Assembly: GCA_036365145.1 (NCBI GenBank)
Contig: JAEOAD010001413.1
Span: forward strand, 1,658,501 to 1,722,500
Origin: Orientallactaga sibirica
Lineage: Eukaryota; Chordata; Mammalia; Rodentia; Dipodidae
Reading direction: 5' to 3'
DNA: 64,000 nucleotides
Every line of letters begins with the position of its first letter. The first letter of the stretch is position 1. The position numbers and the translations under genes are program-made. Under the pieces are notes generated by a model. It had not been told where the DNA came from. It made no database searches and saw only the letters and a list, made by a program, of their open reading frames with translations. Shown one piece after another: positions 12,416-23,432 of this stretch.

Positions 12416-13332
12416 GTTTTCAAGGTAGGGTCTCACTCTAGTCCAGGCTGACCTGGAATTCACTATGTAGTCTCAGGCTGGCCTTGAACTCTCCGCGATC
12501 CTCCTACCTCTGCCTCCCGAGTGCTGGGATTAAAGGCGTGCGCCACCACGCCCGGCTTTTACACAGCAAATTTAAGACCAGCCTGGGCAGTAAGTGAGGA
12601 AAAAGCGTTCCCTGGGCATGAACAAGAATGAACGTAGCAGATCTGGACAGAGGAGGCTTGCATTAGCACTGGTAGAAGATGAAGAAGGTGGGCGGAGTTG
12701 GGGTGCAAAGAAATAGGAAAGCGCATAGGAGGAAGGAACTGTTGTTCGTGAACTTGTTCTCATCTACCCTTCCCCAAGCCCCCCTCACAGCCCACTTAGG
12801 CCTAGGCTGCTAGAAGGGCATTAGGGCCATCTCCTTCCACCTCCCCAGGGACCTGCGGAATGGTAGCTATCTGCTGGTACGCCGTCAACATCACCACAGA
12901 CTTCTTCAATCCCCTGGTTCTTGGACCTAAGTGAGTGACAAGCCTTTGGGGCAGTGGGTGATTCGGCCCTGGGGGGAGGGGTGCAGCACTCACCTCCCCC
13001 ACCCCTCTTCACCGTGAGCCAGGTACGAGTTGGGTCCCGCCCTCTACCTGGGCTGGAGCGCCTCGCTGCTCTCCCTCCTGGGAGGCATCTGTCTCTTCTC
13101 CACCTGCTGCTGCGCCTTTCGGGAGGACCACGTGGCAAGGTGAGGAGGGGGCGAGCAAGAGGGGGGTGGGCAGGGCGCGAGGGCCGCGCCGTCCAGCCCC
13201 GTGACCCGACCTTTCTGTTCCCCACCCACCCCCCGCAGGGCCCGGCTTCCCTACAAGGCTCCTTCGGTCGTGATGTCCCCCACCATCTCCGATGAAGGCT
13301 TTAGCAAATACGGCAAAAACGCTTACGTGTAG
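5689..13332 (+). CDS. CLDN15: CLDN15 claudin-15
   Basis: Four-pass tight-junction protein forming paracellular cation and water pores, mainly in intestine. Exons: 5689-5905, 10901-11065, 12849-12930, 13023-13139, 13239-13332 (217+165+82+117+94 = 675 nt, 224 aa plus stop). The ATG has A at -3 and starts [12 protein letters not shown] as in other claudin-15 proteins. The claudin signature W-NLW-C-C is present (W29, N47-L48-W49, C52, C62). The pore acidic residues E46, D55 and E64 are kept, so cation selectivity is expected. TM1 is about residues 8-28, TM2-TM4 lie in exons 2-4, and extracellular loop 2 includes [14 protein letters not shown]. The tail ends KYGKNAYV, a PDZ-binding YV terminus. 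Length is near the usual 227-228 aa; the difference lies in the cytoplasmic tail. No frame damage. Confidence 0.97.
6557..6774 (-). repeat. Antisense Dip SINE in CLDN15 intron 1
   Basis: Tail TTTACTTATTTATTTGAGAG at the left, head complement CCTTTCTCCAGCCC at the right. Internal sequence is well diverged. Confidence 0.7.
7431..7462 (+). repeat. (GT)16 microsatellite
   Basis: Uninterrupted GT dinucleotides in CLDN15 intron 1. Confidence 0.9.
7504..7822. repeat. B1 SINE (+) facing old B1 (-)
   Basis: 7504-7656 is sense, with a 16-A tail. 7664-7822 is antisense and more diverged (GTAGCCCAGGGTGACCTTGA). The two form an inverted pair around the A/T runs. Confidence 0.75.
8049..8312 (-). repeat. 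Antisense ID-like and B1-like fragments
   Basis: 8060-8150 resembles an antisense ID element (GGGAATTAAACCCAGAGCC). 8196-8312 is an old antisense B1 (AGGCTGGCCTCGAACTC). Confidence 0.55.
9379..9542 (+). repeat. B1-type SINE with target-site duplication
   Basis: Sense monomer with an (A)nC tail, flanked by GGCTTTAGA at 9370-9378 and 9543-9551. Confidence 0.85.
9583..10097. repeat. B1 (+), B1 3' fragment with ATAA run, B2-like remnant, B1 (-)
   Basis: 9583-9745 is sense B1. 9746-9833 is only the last third of a B1 followed by about nine AAAT units. 9840-9930 is a weak tRNA-headed remnant. 9935-10097 is an antisense B1. Confidence 0.7.
10122..10775 (+). repeat. Two Dip SINEs and one B1 in tandem, all sense
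   Basis: 10122-10375 is Dip with an expanded AAAAT tail (10324-10373). 10379-10606 is Dip of the longer subtype (extra GCACACAAGGGGGCCCATG stretch). 10615-10775 is B1 ending in 25 A. The last ends only 126 bp before CLDN15 exon 2. Confidence 0.75.
11312..11491 (+). repeat. Dip SINE
   Basis: Slightly shortened body, CT run of about 13 dinucleotides, AAATAAATAAATAAA tail. Confidence 0.75.
11599..11817 (-). repeat. (TTCC)n microsatellite and antisense B1
   Basis: Imperfect CCCT/TTCC repeats at 11599-11670 lead straight into an antisense B1, so the microsatellite probably grew from the B1 A-tail. Confidence 0.8.
11964..12033 (+). repeat. ID-type SINE
   Basis: GGGGATATAGCTCAGTTGGTAG box A and CTCTATCCCCAG box B, a short BC1/tRNA-Ala-like element. 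Confidence 0.65.
12043..12280 (+). repeat. Dip SINE
   Basis: Complete element; head GGGCTGGAGAGATGGCTTAG, tail AAATAAATAAATAATAAAA. Confidence 0.8.
12388..12558 (-). repeat. Antisense B1 nested in an older B1-like copy, 15-bp TSD
   Basis: Bounded by TTACACAGCAAATTT at 12373-12387 and 12559-12573. The interrupted older element continues on both sides (12287-12372 and 12574-12595). Confidence 0.9.
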
Positions 13333-13647
13333 ACCTCTGGGCTGTGGACCCCATTGTTTTCCCCACAGCCCCCAGGACCTCTTAATTCTCTCTTTGATAA
13401 CCTCAGGGCTGGCCACGTCCAGGCTCCGCCCCGTGTCTGGAAGCCACGCCCCACTCTCGGCTCGCCTCTGGCTCCGCCTCTCTGGTCAGAGCCACGCCCT
13501 GGGCACACCTCCTTCCTGGCACTCCTCCAGCAGCTCCTCCCAGGCCCAGAACCCACTCCTGGTAACTCATCCCCCTGGCCTCCTGCAGCTGGACCCAAGG
13601 GAACTGAGGTGTCCCCAGCGTGTGCATTCTATATAAATACGCGCAAA

Positions 13648-13653
13648 AATAAA
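13648..13653 (+). terminator. CLDN15: CLDN15 poly(A) signal
   Basis: AATAAA 316 nt after the stop codon; the 3' UTR (13333 to about 13672) is GC-rich. Confidence 0.85.
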
Positions 13654-13848
13654 TGTATGCTGTGATTGTTCGCCGGGTGCACGTGTTATGAAACGATCGG
13701 CCAGGCAAGGAGCGGAACTACGGTTCAAGGGGCACATCACAGACTGTCGGTTTGTCTCTAGACTGTCTTGCCCAGTGAAATAGAGTTTTGCAAGTGATTT
13801 TAAAACGGTGCCATTTAAGTACTACCCAGACTCAACAAGAAGCAGGGA

Positions 13849-14375
13849 TGAGCCGGGTGTGATGGTGCACGCCTTTAATCTCAGCACTTGGGAGGCAGAA
13901 GTAGGAAGAAAGTCATGAGTTCCAGATCAGCCTGAGACTACATAGTGAATTCCAGATCAGCCTGGGCTAGAGTGAGACCCTACCTAGAAAAAAACAAACA
14001 AACAAACAAACAAACAAACAAACAAACAAACAAACAAACGAAAGCAGCAGCAATAAGAAGCCCCAGCTCCAGGGGAAATTAGAAACGGCACAGATGTCCC
14101 TCCAGTGGAGGTCACTGCCTGTTGACCCTTGACCCGGGCTCTCCCAGCCACACAGATAAGTGGTCTACAGCAGTTTGTTTTGATTTGTTGAGATGTCATC
14201 TCGTGTAGCCCAGGCTGGCCTGGAATTCCTGCCTGACTGCCTCCACCTCCCAAGGGCTGGGATTCCAGGTGTGCACTGCTACATCCAGTTTATGCCGTGC
14301 GTGGGATGGAACCAAGGGCTTTGAACATGCCGGCCAAGTGCTCTACCAGCTGAGCTACATCCCTAGCCCTGCCCC
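13849..14375. repeat. B1 (+) with (CAAA)n tail, B1-like (-), ID (-)
   Basis: 13849-14040 is B1 with about twelve AAAC units. 14173-14289 is a diverged antisense B1. 14292-14375 is an antisense ID ending CATCCCTAGCCC. Confidence 0.7.
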
Positions 14376-14414
14376 ACGTTTTTTTTTTTTTTTTAAGAGA
14401 AGCCCAACAGACGG

Positions 14415-15005
14415 CTTTTTTTCTTTTTTTAATGCCAGAGTGAGAGAATTGGTGCGCCAGGGCCTCCAGCCACTACAATTGAACTCCAGACGCATGCATC
14501 CCCTCGTGCGCATGTGCAACCTTGTGTGCTTGTGTCACTGTGTGTTTGGCTTATGTGGGACCTGGAGATTCCAACATGAATCCTTAGGCTTTGCAGGCAA
14601 CAGCCTTAACCATTAAGCCATCTCTTCAGCCCAAACTTTTTTTTATATTTTATTATTTTATTTATTTATTTGAGAGAGAGATATACAGAAATAGGCAGGT
14701 AGAGAGAGAGAGAGAGAGAGAGAGAGAATGGGTGCACCAGGGCCTCCAGCCACTGCAAACGAACTCCAGATGCGTGCACCCCTTGTGCATCTGGCTTACG
14801 TGGGTCCTGGAGAATCAAGCCTTGAACTGGGTTCCTTAGGCTTCACAGGCAAGCATTTAACCGCTAAGCCATCTCTCCAGCCCCCCCCTTTTTTTTTTTT
14901 GAAGACAGGTTCTCACATTATACTTCAAGCTGCCTCAAACTCCCAGCAAATACTCTTACCCCAGCCTCCTGAATGGCTGGAATGATAGGCATGCATCACC
15001 ATGCC
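14415..15005 (-). repeat. Two antisense Dip SINEs and an old antisense B1
   Basis: 14415-14632 belongs to the longer Dip subtype (with the CGTGCGCATGTGCAACC insert). 14643-14882 is the short subtype with a GA dinucleotide run. 14887-15005 is a diverged B1. Confidence 0.75.
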
Positions 15006-15288
15006 TTTGCTTCTGGGGTGTGTGGATGTGTGTGGGCGTGTATGTATAATATATGAAGGTGTGTGCAAAAGCATGCACCCAGGTACGCACACTGAGGCCA
15101 GAGAACATCAGACATCCTCTTCTATTACCCTTCCATGTTGTTTCCTTGAGGTAAAGTATCTCATTGAACAACACAGCTGCACTTTTCCTTGGTTGGACTG
15201 GCCAGCCGGTGAACCCATGATTCTCCTGTCTCCATGCCCTTACAACACAGAACTGGGGTTACAGGTGTGTGTGGCCATACCCAACTTT

Positions 15289-15558
15289 AAGGCCACCCTG
15301 AGACGACATAGTGAATTCCAAGTCAGCCTGGGCTAGAGCAAGACCCTACCTCGAAAAACAAACAAACAAAATATATTTATTTGAGAGAGTCAGAGAGAGA
15401 ATGAAGGAAATGAGAGCCTCCAGCCACTGCAAGTGAGTGAACTTCAGGCACATGCGCCACCTTGTGCATCTGGCTTTACGTGGGTCCTGGGAAATTCAAC
15501 CCGGATCATCTGGCTTTGCAGGCAAGTGCCTTAACCACTAAGCCATCTCTCCAGCCCC
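15289..15558. repeat. B1 3' fragment (+) and antisense Dip
   Basis: 15289-15371 keeps only the B1 3' third. 15372-15558 is an antisense Dip with its tail end shared with the B1 A-tail. Confidence 0.65.
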
Positions 15559-16040
15559 ATACTCAGCTTTTTACATGGATGCTTCTGGGGCTCAAACTCA
15601 GGTCCTGTCAGGCCCTCATGCTTGCTTTGCAAATGCTCACACCCAATGTTGCAATTACCTTCGTGTTGCAGGGACAAAACACCCAACCAGAAGCAGCGGA
15701 GGGGGCTTTGCCCCCTCGCCTCCCCATGGAGAGACCTCTCTGAACTTCCTCCTTTTTCCTTCTCTTAATCTAATCAAGTCTCTCTATGCCTTAAAACAAA
15801 AGCAGCGGATGGGAGGAAAGACTTGAACGTACAGTCTGGAACTGAAGCTTCATGATGGCAGGAAAAGATGGCAGAGCAGATGCCACTTTTTGCCACAGCA
15901 GGTGGTAAATAGCAACAAATGAACTAGGCTCTGGAGCGGGGTGCTGGCTGTAAAGTCCCAAAGCCACCCGCAACAACTCACCTCCTCCAACGGGGACACT
16001 AAATTGAGACCTGCTGAGGACCAAGCATTCAAAACACATG

Positions 16041-16965
16041 AACTGGGGGAGCGATGGCTCAGAGTTAAAGGTGCTTGCTTGCAAAGCCTGCCTGCCCTGG
16101 TTCTATAACCCAGTTCTCACGTAAAAACCAGATGCAAAGTGGCACATGCACCTGGAGTTCAGTAGCAGGAGGTTACTCTCATAAATAAACAAACATGAGA
16201 ATTTATGGGGGACACCACTACACTCACTAAACCACCTCCCGAGACTCCATGCCTGGTTTTTAAAGCTTTTTTTTTTTTTTTTTTTTTTTGGTTTTTCAAG
16301 GTAGGGTCTCCCTCTAGCCTAGGCTGACCTGGAATTTCCTATGTAGTCTCACAGTAACTTTGAACTCATGACGAGCCACCTACTTCTGCCTCCTGAGTGC
16401 TGGGATTAAGTGTGTGCCACCAACCAAAATAGTAATAATAGTTATGGGGCTGGAGAGATGGCTTAGTGGTTAAGGCACATGCCTGTGAAGCCTAAGGACC
16501 AAGGTTTGATCCTCCAGGTCCCACATAAGCCAGATGCACATGGTGGCACATGCAGCTGGAGTTCATTTGCAGTGGCTGGAGGCCCTGGCGTGCCCATTCT
16601 CACTCTCTTTCTCCCTCTGTCTCTAATAAATAAATCTTTTTTAAAAAGTGTGTGCCACCATATCTAGCTTTAAAGCCGTTTTCAACCACGAGAGCTAGCG
16701 TATCTCTAACCCAGTCACCGCCACCACTCAGTCCTCTCCAGATCTTCAAGCACCTTTAACCGCTGAGCGTCCCAGCTCCTTGTTTCCCCAAGTCTTCAAA
16801 GAAAAGGAAAGCATAAGCCGGGCGTGGTGGCGCACGCCTTTAATCCCAGCACTCGGGAGGCAGAGGCAGAAGGATCGCCGTGAGTTCGAGGCCACCCTGA
16901 GACTACACGGTTAATTCCAGGTCAGCCTGGACCAGAGTGAAACCCTACCTCAAAAATTAAAAAGC
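16041..16965. repeat. Dip (+), B1 (-), Dip (+), B1 (+)
   Basis: 16041-16195 is a truncated Dip lacking its pyrimidine tract. 16266-16420 is antisense B1. 16446-16647 is Dip; the words GTGTGCCACCA on both sides suggest it split the preceding B1. 16815-16965 is a well-kept B1. Confidence 0.7.
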
Positions 16966-17289
16966 ATGTCCCCAGAAAAATACTGTTCCCCTCCTTTCCT
17001 TCCCCAACCCCCCCAAAAAAAAACCCACAGGGGAGCACCTAAGAAGGTACCAGGCAGGTCTCATTAGTAGCTTATTAAGATCATTTGTTCAACAAATACT
17101 TAGGAGGCCCCTGTCGTGCTATGTGCTTAATAGGCAATTCCAAGGAGCTTACAAGATTAACTTGCAACCCACTTAGACAAACTGGGCTTGAGGTCTGGTT
17201 AAGTACCATGTCAGTCACAGCATCAGAACCTGCTTCCCCGCAATGCTGAGCTCCGGGCTGCTAAGAATCTCACACTCTACCGCCGTGGA

Positions 17290-17582
17290 CAGTAAGGGCT
17301 TCCTGGCTGAAGGGATGACCCAAGGGTTAAAGGCACTTGCTGAGGAAGCCTGACTACCCAAGTTCAGATCCCCGGAACCCATGTAAAGCTTGATGCAATG
17401 GTGCATGTGTCTGTAATCCCAAATGTGCCTGTGGCAACGGGAGGTGGAGTCAGGTGAAGTCTGCAGCTAGTCTGGAGTTCACAGCAGCTCCAAACAAGAG
17501 ATCCTTGTCTTCAATGAGGTTGTAAGGTAAGGACTAATGCTTCAAGGTTGTCTTCTGACCTCCACATGCATGCACGCACACA

Positions 17583-17615
<33 letters not shown>

Positions 17616-17630
17616 ACACACACATACACA
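17290..17630 (+). repeat. B4-like SINE ending in a (CA)n(CG)n(CA)n tract
   Basis: tRNA-like head (AAGGCACTTGCTGAGGAAGCC) and a body with TGTAATCCC. The alternating purine-pyrimidine run at 17574-17630 includes about seven CG dinucleotides. Confidence 0.6.
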
Positions 17631-19106
17631 CCTTTAACCGCAGCACTTGGGAAGAAGTAGGATTGCTCTGAGTTTGAGGTCAGCCTGAGACTACACAGTG
17701 AATTCCAGGTCAGCCTGGGCCAGACCCTACCTTAAGTAATAATAATAATAAGCACTGCCGGGCGTGGTGGTGCACACCTTTAATCACAGCACTCGGGAGG
17801 CAGAGGTAGGAGGATCGCTGTGAGTTCAAGGCCACCCTGAGATTACATAGTGAATTCCAGGTCAGCCTGGGCCAGAGTGAGACCCTACCTCGAAAAACCG
17901 AAAAACCCAAAAAAACCCAAAAAAAAAAAAAAAAAAAGAAGCACTGAGATTAAATAAATAGGGGTTTCCTAGGCATACGTGCTCCCACTCACTAGTGGCA
18001 ACAGCAGCAAGGCCCCCTGACAGTTCCCGTTTGGGTTTTCAGACTGGCTCCTTCCACAGGGTCATTCTGCATCCGCTCCCAGGCTTCACCCTACTTCCTG
18101 GTCACCAGCCCTTGAATCTAGCTGTAATTTCAAAATGCTTGGGGACCAGGCTGGCTGGCCTGTAATCCCAGCTATTCTGGAGGCTGAGGCAGGAGGACTG
18201 TGAATTCAAGACCTGCCTGGACTGCAGTAAATTTAGTCTGGGCAACTTAGTGAGATACTATCTTAAAAAGAAAAGTAAAAGCCAGCCATGGTGGCACATG
18301 CCTTTAATCCCAGCACTCGGGAGGCCAGCCTGAAACTACATAGTGAATTCCAGGTCAGCCTGGGCTAGAGTGAGAGCCTATCTTGAAAACCAAATAAAAT
18401 AAATAAAAGTAAAACTGGATGTGGTGGCACACGCCTTTGATTCCTGCACTTGGGAGGCTGGGGTAGGAAGATCGCTGTGAGTTCAAGGTGAACCTGGACT
18501 ACAGAATGAGTTCCAACTTAAAAAAAAAAAAAACTTGGGAGGCAGAGTGGCAGAGTTAGGATTGCTGGGAGTTTGTGGCCAGCCTGGGACTACAGAGTAG
18601 AGTAGTCCGGGTCATCTTGGGCTAGAGTGAGATGCTACCTCGAAAAATAAATAAATAAGAACAAATACAAACAAGTCTGAAGCAAGCCAGGCATGGTGGT
18701 GCACACTTTTAATCCCAGCACTGGGAGACAGAGGTAGGAAGATTGCTGTGAATTTAAAGCCAGCCTAAGACTACAGAGTGAGTGCCAGGTCAGTATGGGC
18801 TGGAAGGAGAGCCTACCTTGAAAACAAACAAACAAATGAGCAAGCAAACGAACAAAAAAGAAAAAAGTGAGCCAGATGTGGTGGCGCACACCTTTAATCC
18901 CAGCACTCGGGAGGCAGAGGTAGGAGGATCACTGAGTTCAAGCCACCTTGAGACTACATAGTGAATTCCAAGCCAGTCTGAGCTAAAGTGAGACCCTACC
19001 TCGAAAAACCAAAATAAATGAATAAGTAAGTAAATAAGTAAATAAATAAATAAATAAAGCAAAGGCCGGGGAGATGGCTCTGTGGTTAAAAGTGCTTGCT
19101 GCTCAA
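17631..19106 (+). repeat. Cluster of seven or more sense B1-type copies
   Basis: Copies at 17631-17755, 17756-17938, 18146-18270 (old), 18282-18410, 18415-18530, 18535-18660, 18685-18830 and 18866-19062, then a 44-bp Dip 5' fragment. All lie on the same strand, which is unusual for independent insertions. Confidence 0.7.
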
Positions 19107-19192
19107 ATACTGAAAGGTTGGGAGAGACAGAGCAGTAAGTGACCCTGGACCCTCACCCCCAACCAAGTAGGCAGGCTCTTTGCACTAGGCCT

Positions 19193-19198
19193 TTTATT
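19193..19198 (-). terminator. ZNHIT1: ZNHIT1 poly(A) signal
   Basis: AATAAA on the minus strand (TTTATT on +), 154 nt after the ZNHIT1 stop. Confidence 0.85.
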
Positions 19199-19351
19199 AT
19201 CACAGCACTCAATGGGAAGACCCACTCTGCTAGTCCCTGGTTCCCACTGGCCTTCCCCCAGGGGCATGACACAGCTTTACTGCAGAGTGCACAGCTCCTC
19301 CCTCAGTCCTTCGCTGATGGACGGGGTCCTTCCTTTTCTGGGACAAGAGAC

Positions 19352-22300
19352 TCACACAGTCCACTTCAGACACCTGCAGAAAGAGGGTGTGACAATTAAT
19401 CTTGGGCTGTCAATTGGACAGGATTTAGAATCACCATGGAAACAGACTTCTTGGCATGCCTGCTAGAGATTTTTCTAGATTAGGTTAATTGAGATGGAAG
19501 AGCCCACTCAACTGTAGGTGGCACCATTCCCAGGGCTGGGATCTCTGGCTATATAAAAAGGAGAGTGGGGCTGGAGAGATGGCTTAGCGGTTAAGGCGCC
19601 TGCCTGCTAAGCCTAAGAACCGGGTTCCAATCTCCAAGTCCCACATTTAGCCAGATGCAAAGTGATGCAAGGGCGCAATGCTGCACTTGCCCACAAGGGG
19701 GCGCACGCATCTGGATTTCATTCACAGCAGCTGAGAGACTGCTGGCACGCCCATTCTCTATGTCTCCCTCTCCCTCTCCCTCTGTCTGTCTCTCTCTGTG
19801 TATCTCTCCAAAACTAAAAAATTAAAAAATTAAAAAAAAAAAAAAAAAAGGAGAGTGAGGGCTGGAGAGATAGCTTAGTGGTTAAGGCGCTTGCCTGCGA
19901 AGCATAAGGACCCAGGTTCAATTCCCCAGGACCATGTAAGCCAGATGCACAAGGTGGCGCATGTGTCTGGAGTTTGTGGTCGCTGGAGGCCCTGGTGTGC
20001 TCGTTCTCTCTTTCTCTGCCCCCCCCCTTCCAACAGATAAATACTAACAAATAAATAAAAAGGAGAGTGAGCTACGCAGCAGACATCCTGCTTTCTGCTT
20101 CCTGACTTCCAAAACAGTGATTGGCTGCCTCTGCCTTGCCTTTCTTGCCGCGACAGACTGTAACCTTGAACTGTGGACCAAAACAGACCCTTTCATTTAT
20201 AAGCCATCTCTGGTCAGGTGTTTGAGAAAGTAACACAGAGGGGAAGCCCACTGGAGCAGTAGGGAAAGAGGTCACGAGGATGAGGCTGTGGGCAAGTGAG
20301 ACCCGCTCAGCTCACCTGGTCTCCTGGTGGGTGCCAAGGCAGCGTACAGTACAGTACCGGGCACCACAGCTAACACAGGTGTATGGGGACGGGAAACCGC
20401 ATACAGCACAGAAGGGGCGCTGGGGCCGTGATGGGGGACCTGCACAAGCCGTCAGGTAGTTGGGGCCCTCGGCCACACTCAGGTTCTGCAGGGACATGGA
20501 GGATAAATGCATGACATCTCTACCCACCCACAAAGATAATGTCGTCAGCGACCTTCAGGCCACCTCCTCTCTCACCTGCTCTTCCAGCAAGGCCTGGAAG
20601 TTTTTTCGGAAGCGAAGTTTAAAGTGATCACCTCTAGTTTTCTTCTTTTTCTTTCCTAGAGGTCAAGGGCAATGAGTCATTTGACACTTACTGACAATAG
20701 CACCTTTCTCTAACTTAGCAGGCTGGAGACCCCTGGATACAGCCCCTGTCCACATCTCACCTGGGGTCTGAGCCTGTTCCTCCCCATCCACCTCATCCTG
20801 TACCCCGACTTCTCCAATCCTGCTGGCAGCTCCACACCCCAAATCTAGGCTTTATTGTCACTTCATCGACTCTATCTTACTTATTTATTTATTTATTTAC
20901 TTATTTATTTATTTGGTTTTTGAAGGTCTCACTCTAGCCCAGGCTGACCTGGAACTCACTCTGTATTCTCAGGGTGGCCTCGAACTCATGGCGATCCTCC
21001 TACCTCTGCCTCCCAAGTGCTGGGATAAAAGGCGTGCGCCACCATGCCCGGCTTTTATTTATTTTTTGAGACAGGGTTTCATGTATGGCACCACATCTGG
21101 CTTTAGGTAGTGCTGGGGATATAACTCCAGGGCTTCCTGCATGCTAGGCAAGCAGTCTATCACCTGAGCTACATCCTAGCCCCTTCGGCAGGTTTCATGT
21201 CGTTCAGACTAACCTCAAACTTGGTATGTAGCTGAGATTATAGATATATGCCATCAAACTCAGCTTTTTTTCCTGGATGTGTATTTCTATGTTGTGTGCA
21301 TGCATGTTCATAAATGTGTACATGAGTGTATGTGCCAATGTGTGTGGAAGCCAGAGGTTGACCAGATGTCTTCCTCAGTTGTTCTCCACTGTAGTTTTTG
21401 AAATAGGGTCTTGCACTGAACCTGGAGCTCACTGATTTGGTTAAACTAGATAGCCAGCAAGCCCTAGGGATCCTTCTGTCTCAGCTTCTCTACACTGAGG
21501 TGACAGGCATGCACCAGCAGCACACGTGACGTTTATGAGTCCTGGGGACCTGAATTCAGGCCTCCTCCTGGTGCAGTAAGCACTTCACTCATTGAGCCCT
21601 GTTTTTGCTTTTTTTTAAATTTACTTATTTATTTATTTATTTTGTTTTTTCAAGGTAGGGTTTTGCTCTAGCCCAGGCTGACCTGGAATTCACTATGTAG
21701 TCTTGGGGTGGCCTTGAACTCACTCACAGCAATCCTCCTACCTCTGCTTCCCAAGTCCTGGGATTCAAAGTACGTGCCACCATGCCTGGCTTTCGTTTTT
21801 GCTTTTTATTTTTATTTATTTATATTTTTAAAATATTTTATTTTTTATTTATTTATTTGAGAGAGAGAGAGATACAGAAATAGGCAGGTAGAGAGAGAGA
21901 GAGAGAGAGAGAGATACAGAAATAGGCAGGTAGAGAGAGAGAGAGAGATGGGCGCGCCAGGGCCTCCAGCCACTGCAAACGAACTCCAGATGCATGCACC
22001 CCCTTGTGCATCTGGCTTACGTGGGTCCTGGAGAATCGAGCCTCGAACTGGGGTCCTTAGGCTCCATAGGCAAGCGTTTAACCACTAAGCCATCTCTCCA
22101 GCCCCGTTTTTTGCTTTTTAAAACAAGCTCTTGGCTGGGGAGATGGCACAGCACTGTAGACACTTGCTTGCAAGGCCTGATGGCCCAGGTTCAGTTCCCC
22201 AGCAACCACATAAAGCCAGATGCAAAAAGTGGGGTGTGTGTCTGGTATTTGCTTGCACTGGCAGAAAACCCTAACCCTGAACATAGACATCCAAATAAAT

Positions 22301-23380
22301 AAAAATTTAAAAATAAAATAAAACAAAACAAGCTCTTACTATGTAGCCCAAGCTGACTTCAAACTCAAGGGAATCCTCCTGCCTGAAGCTCCTGAGTTGT
22401 GGGATTCCTGGCATACACTACCACACTCCGTATTTCTTATTCCACACACACAAGGAAACTGAGGCACAAAAAGGGGAGAGCAGTTGCTCTAGCACAGGAA
22501 CAGGTTCCTGGCAAAGCCAGAAACAGAAACGTGCCTCCTGGGAGCCTTCCTTCCACCATGGCCTTCCTCAGCCTGTCCCTCCCTTTCTCCTCCCTGCACC
22601 TCACCTGTGTCTGCGTCATCGTCAAACTGAGGCAGCCTCTTGCCCAGCTGGGGGAGGCCTGCGTGGGGGTCGTCCTGGAAGTTGTCATTCTCTAAAGCCT
22701 CGAGCTGTCTGTTGATCCGCCGCTGCCTGGCGGCCCGGTCCAGCACCCGCCGCTGTCCAGGGTCCTGGGAGCGAACTACATGGGAGACAGGCAGGGCAAG
22801 GAACGTTATGGGGGCACAAAGAAGAGGGTCTCTGAGGTGACAGGTGTGGAGCCATTGTCCTTTGGTCTCATCTCAGTCAGCCCTTCATGCTGGTTTGTAG
22901 GCCGCTAGGCCAAGCCAGTATTTATAGACACAAAAAAAGGCCAAAAGTGAAAACAAAATTCTCTCTGTAGCAGTTAGATCCTAACCTCCTGGGGCCAAAT
23001 CCAGTGACTTAGAATTACTTCTACAAACAATCAGAACCTAACTCCTAACAGCCCCTGAAGCCTCGCCCCAAAGGGCCACCCTCAAAGAAGATGCAATTGA
23101 TCAGGCATGGTGTTTTTAACCCCAGCACTTGGGAGACAGAGGTAGGAGGGTCACCATGAGTTCGAGGCCACTCTGAGACTACACAGTGAATTCCAGGTCA
23201 GCCTGGGCTAGTGAGACCTTACCTTGAAAAACAAAACAGCCGGGCGTGGTGGCGCACGCCTTTCATCCCAGCACTCGGGAGGCAGAGGTAGGAGGATCGC
23301 CATGAGTTCGAGGCCACCCTGAGACTACATAGTTAATTCCAGGTCAGCCTGAGCTAGAGTGAAACCCTACATCGAAAAAC

Positions 23381-23432
<52 letters not shown>

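Larger units (their letters stand above)
11066..12848 (+). other. CLDN15: CLDN15 intron 2
   Basis: Contains the Dip, CT/GGAA-type microsatellite, ID and B1 copies listed separately. 11070-11310, 11820-11960 and 12575-12848 are unique. Confidence 0.7.
13674..19174. other. CLDN15-ZNHIT1 tail-to-tail intergenic region
   Basis: About 5.5 kb between the convergent 3' ends. Mostly SINEs. Short unique islands at 13680-13845, 15010-15285, 15580-16030, 16680-16810, 16970-17280 and 17945-18140 show no coding sign. Confidence 0.6.

Noticed and set aside
19549..19562. TATA-like TATATAAAAAG as a possible promoter
   Set aside because: It is an internal part of the old interspersed repeat, lies in ZNHIT1 intron 4, and is split from any downstream exon.
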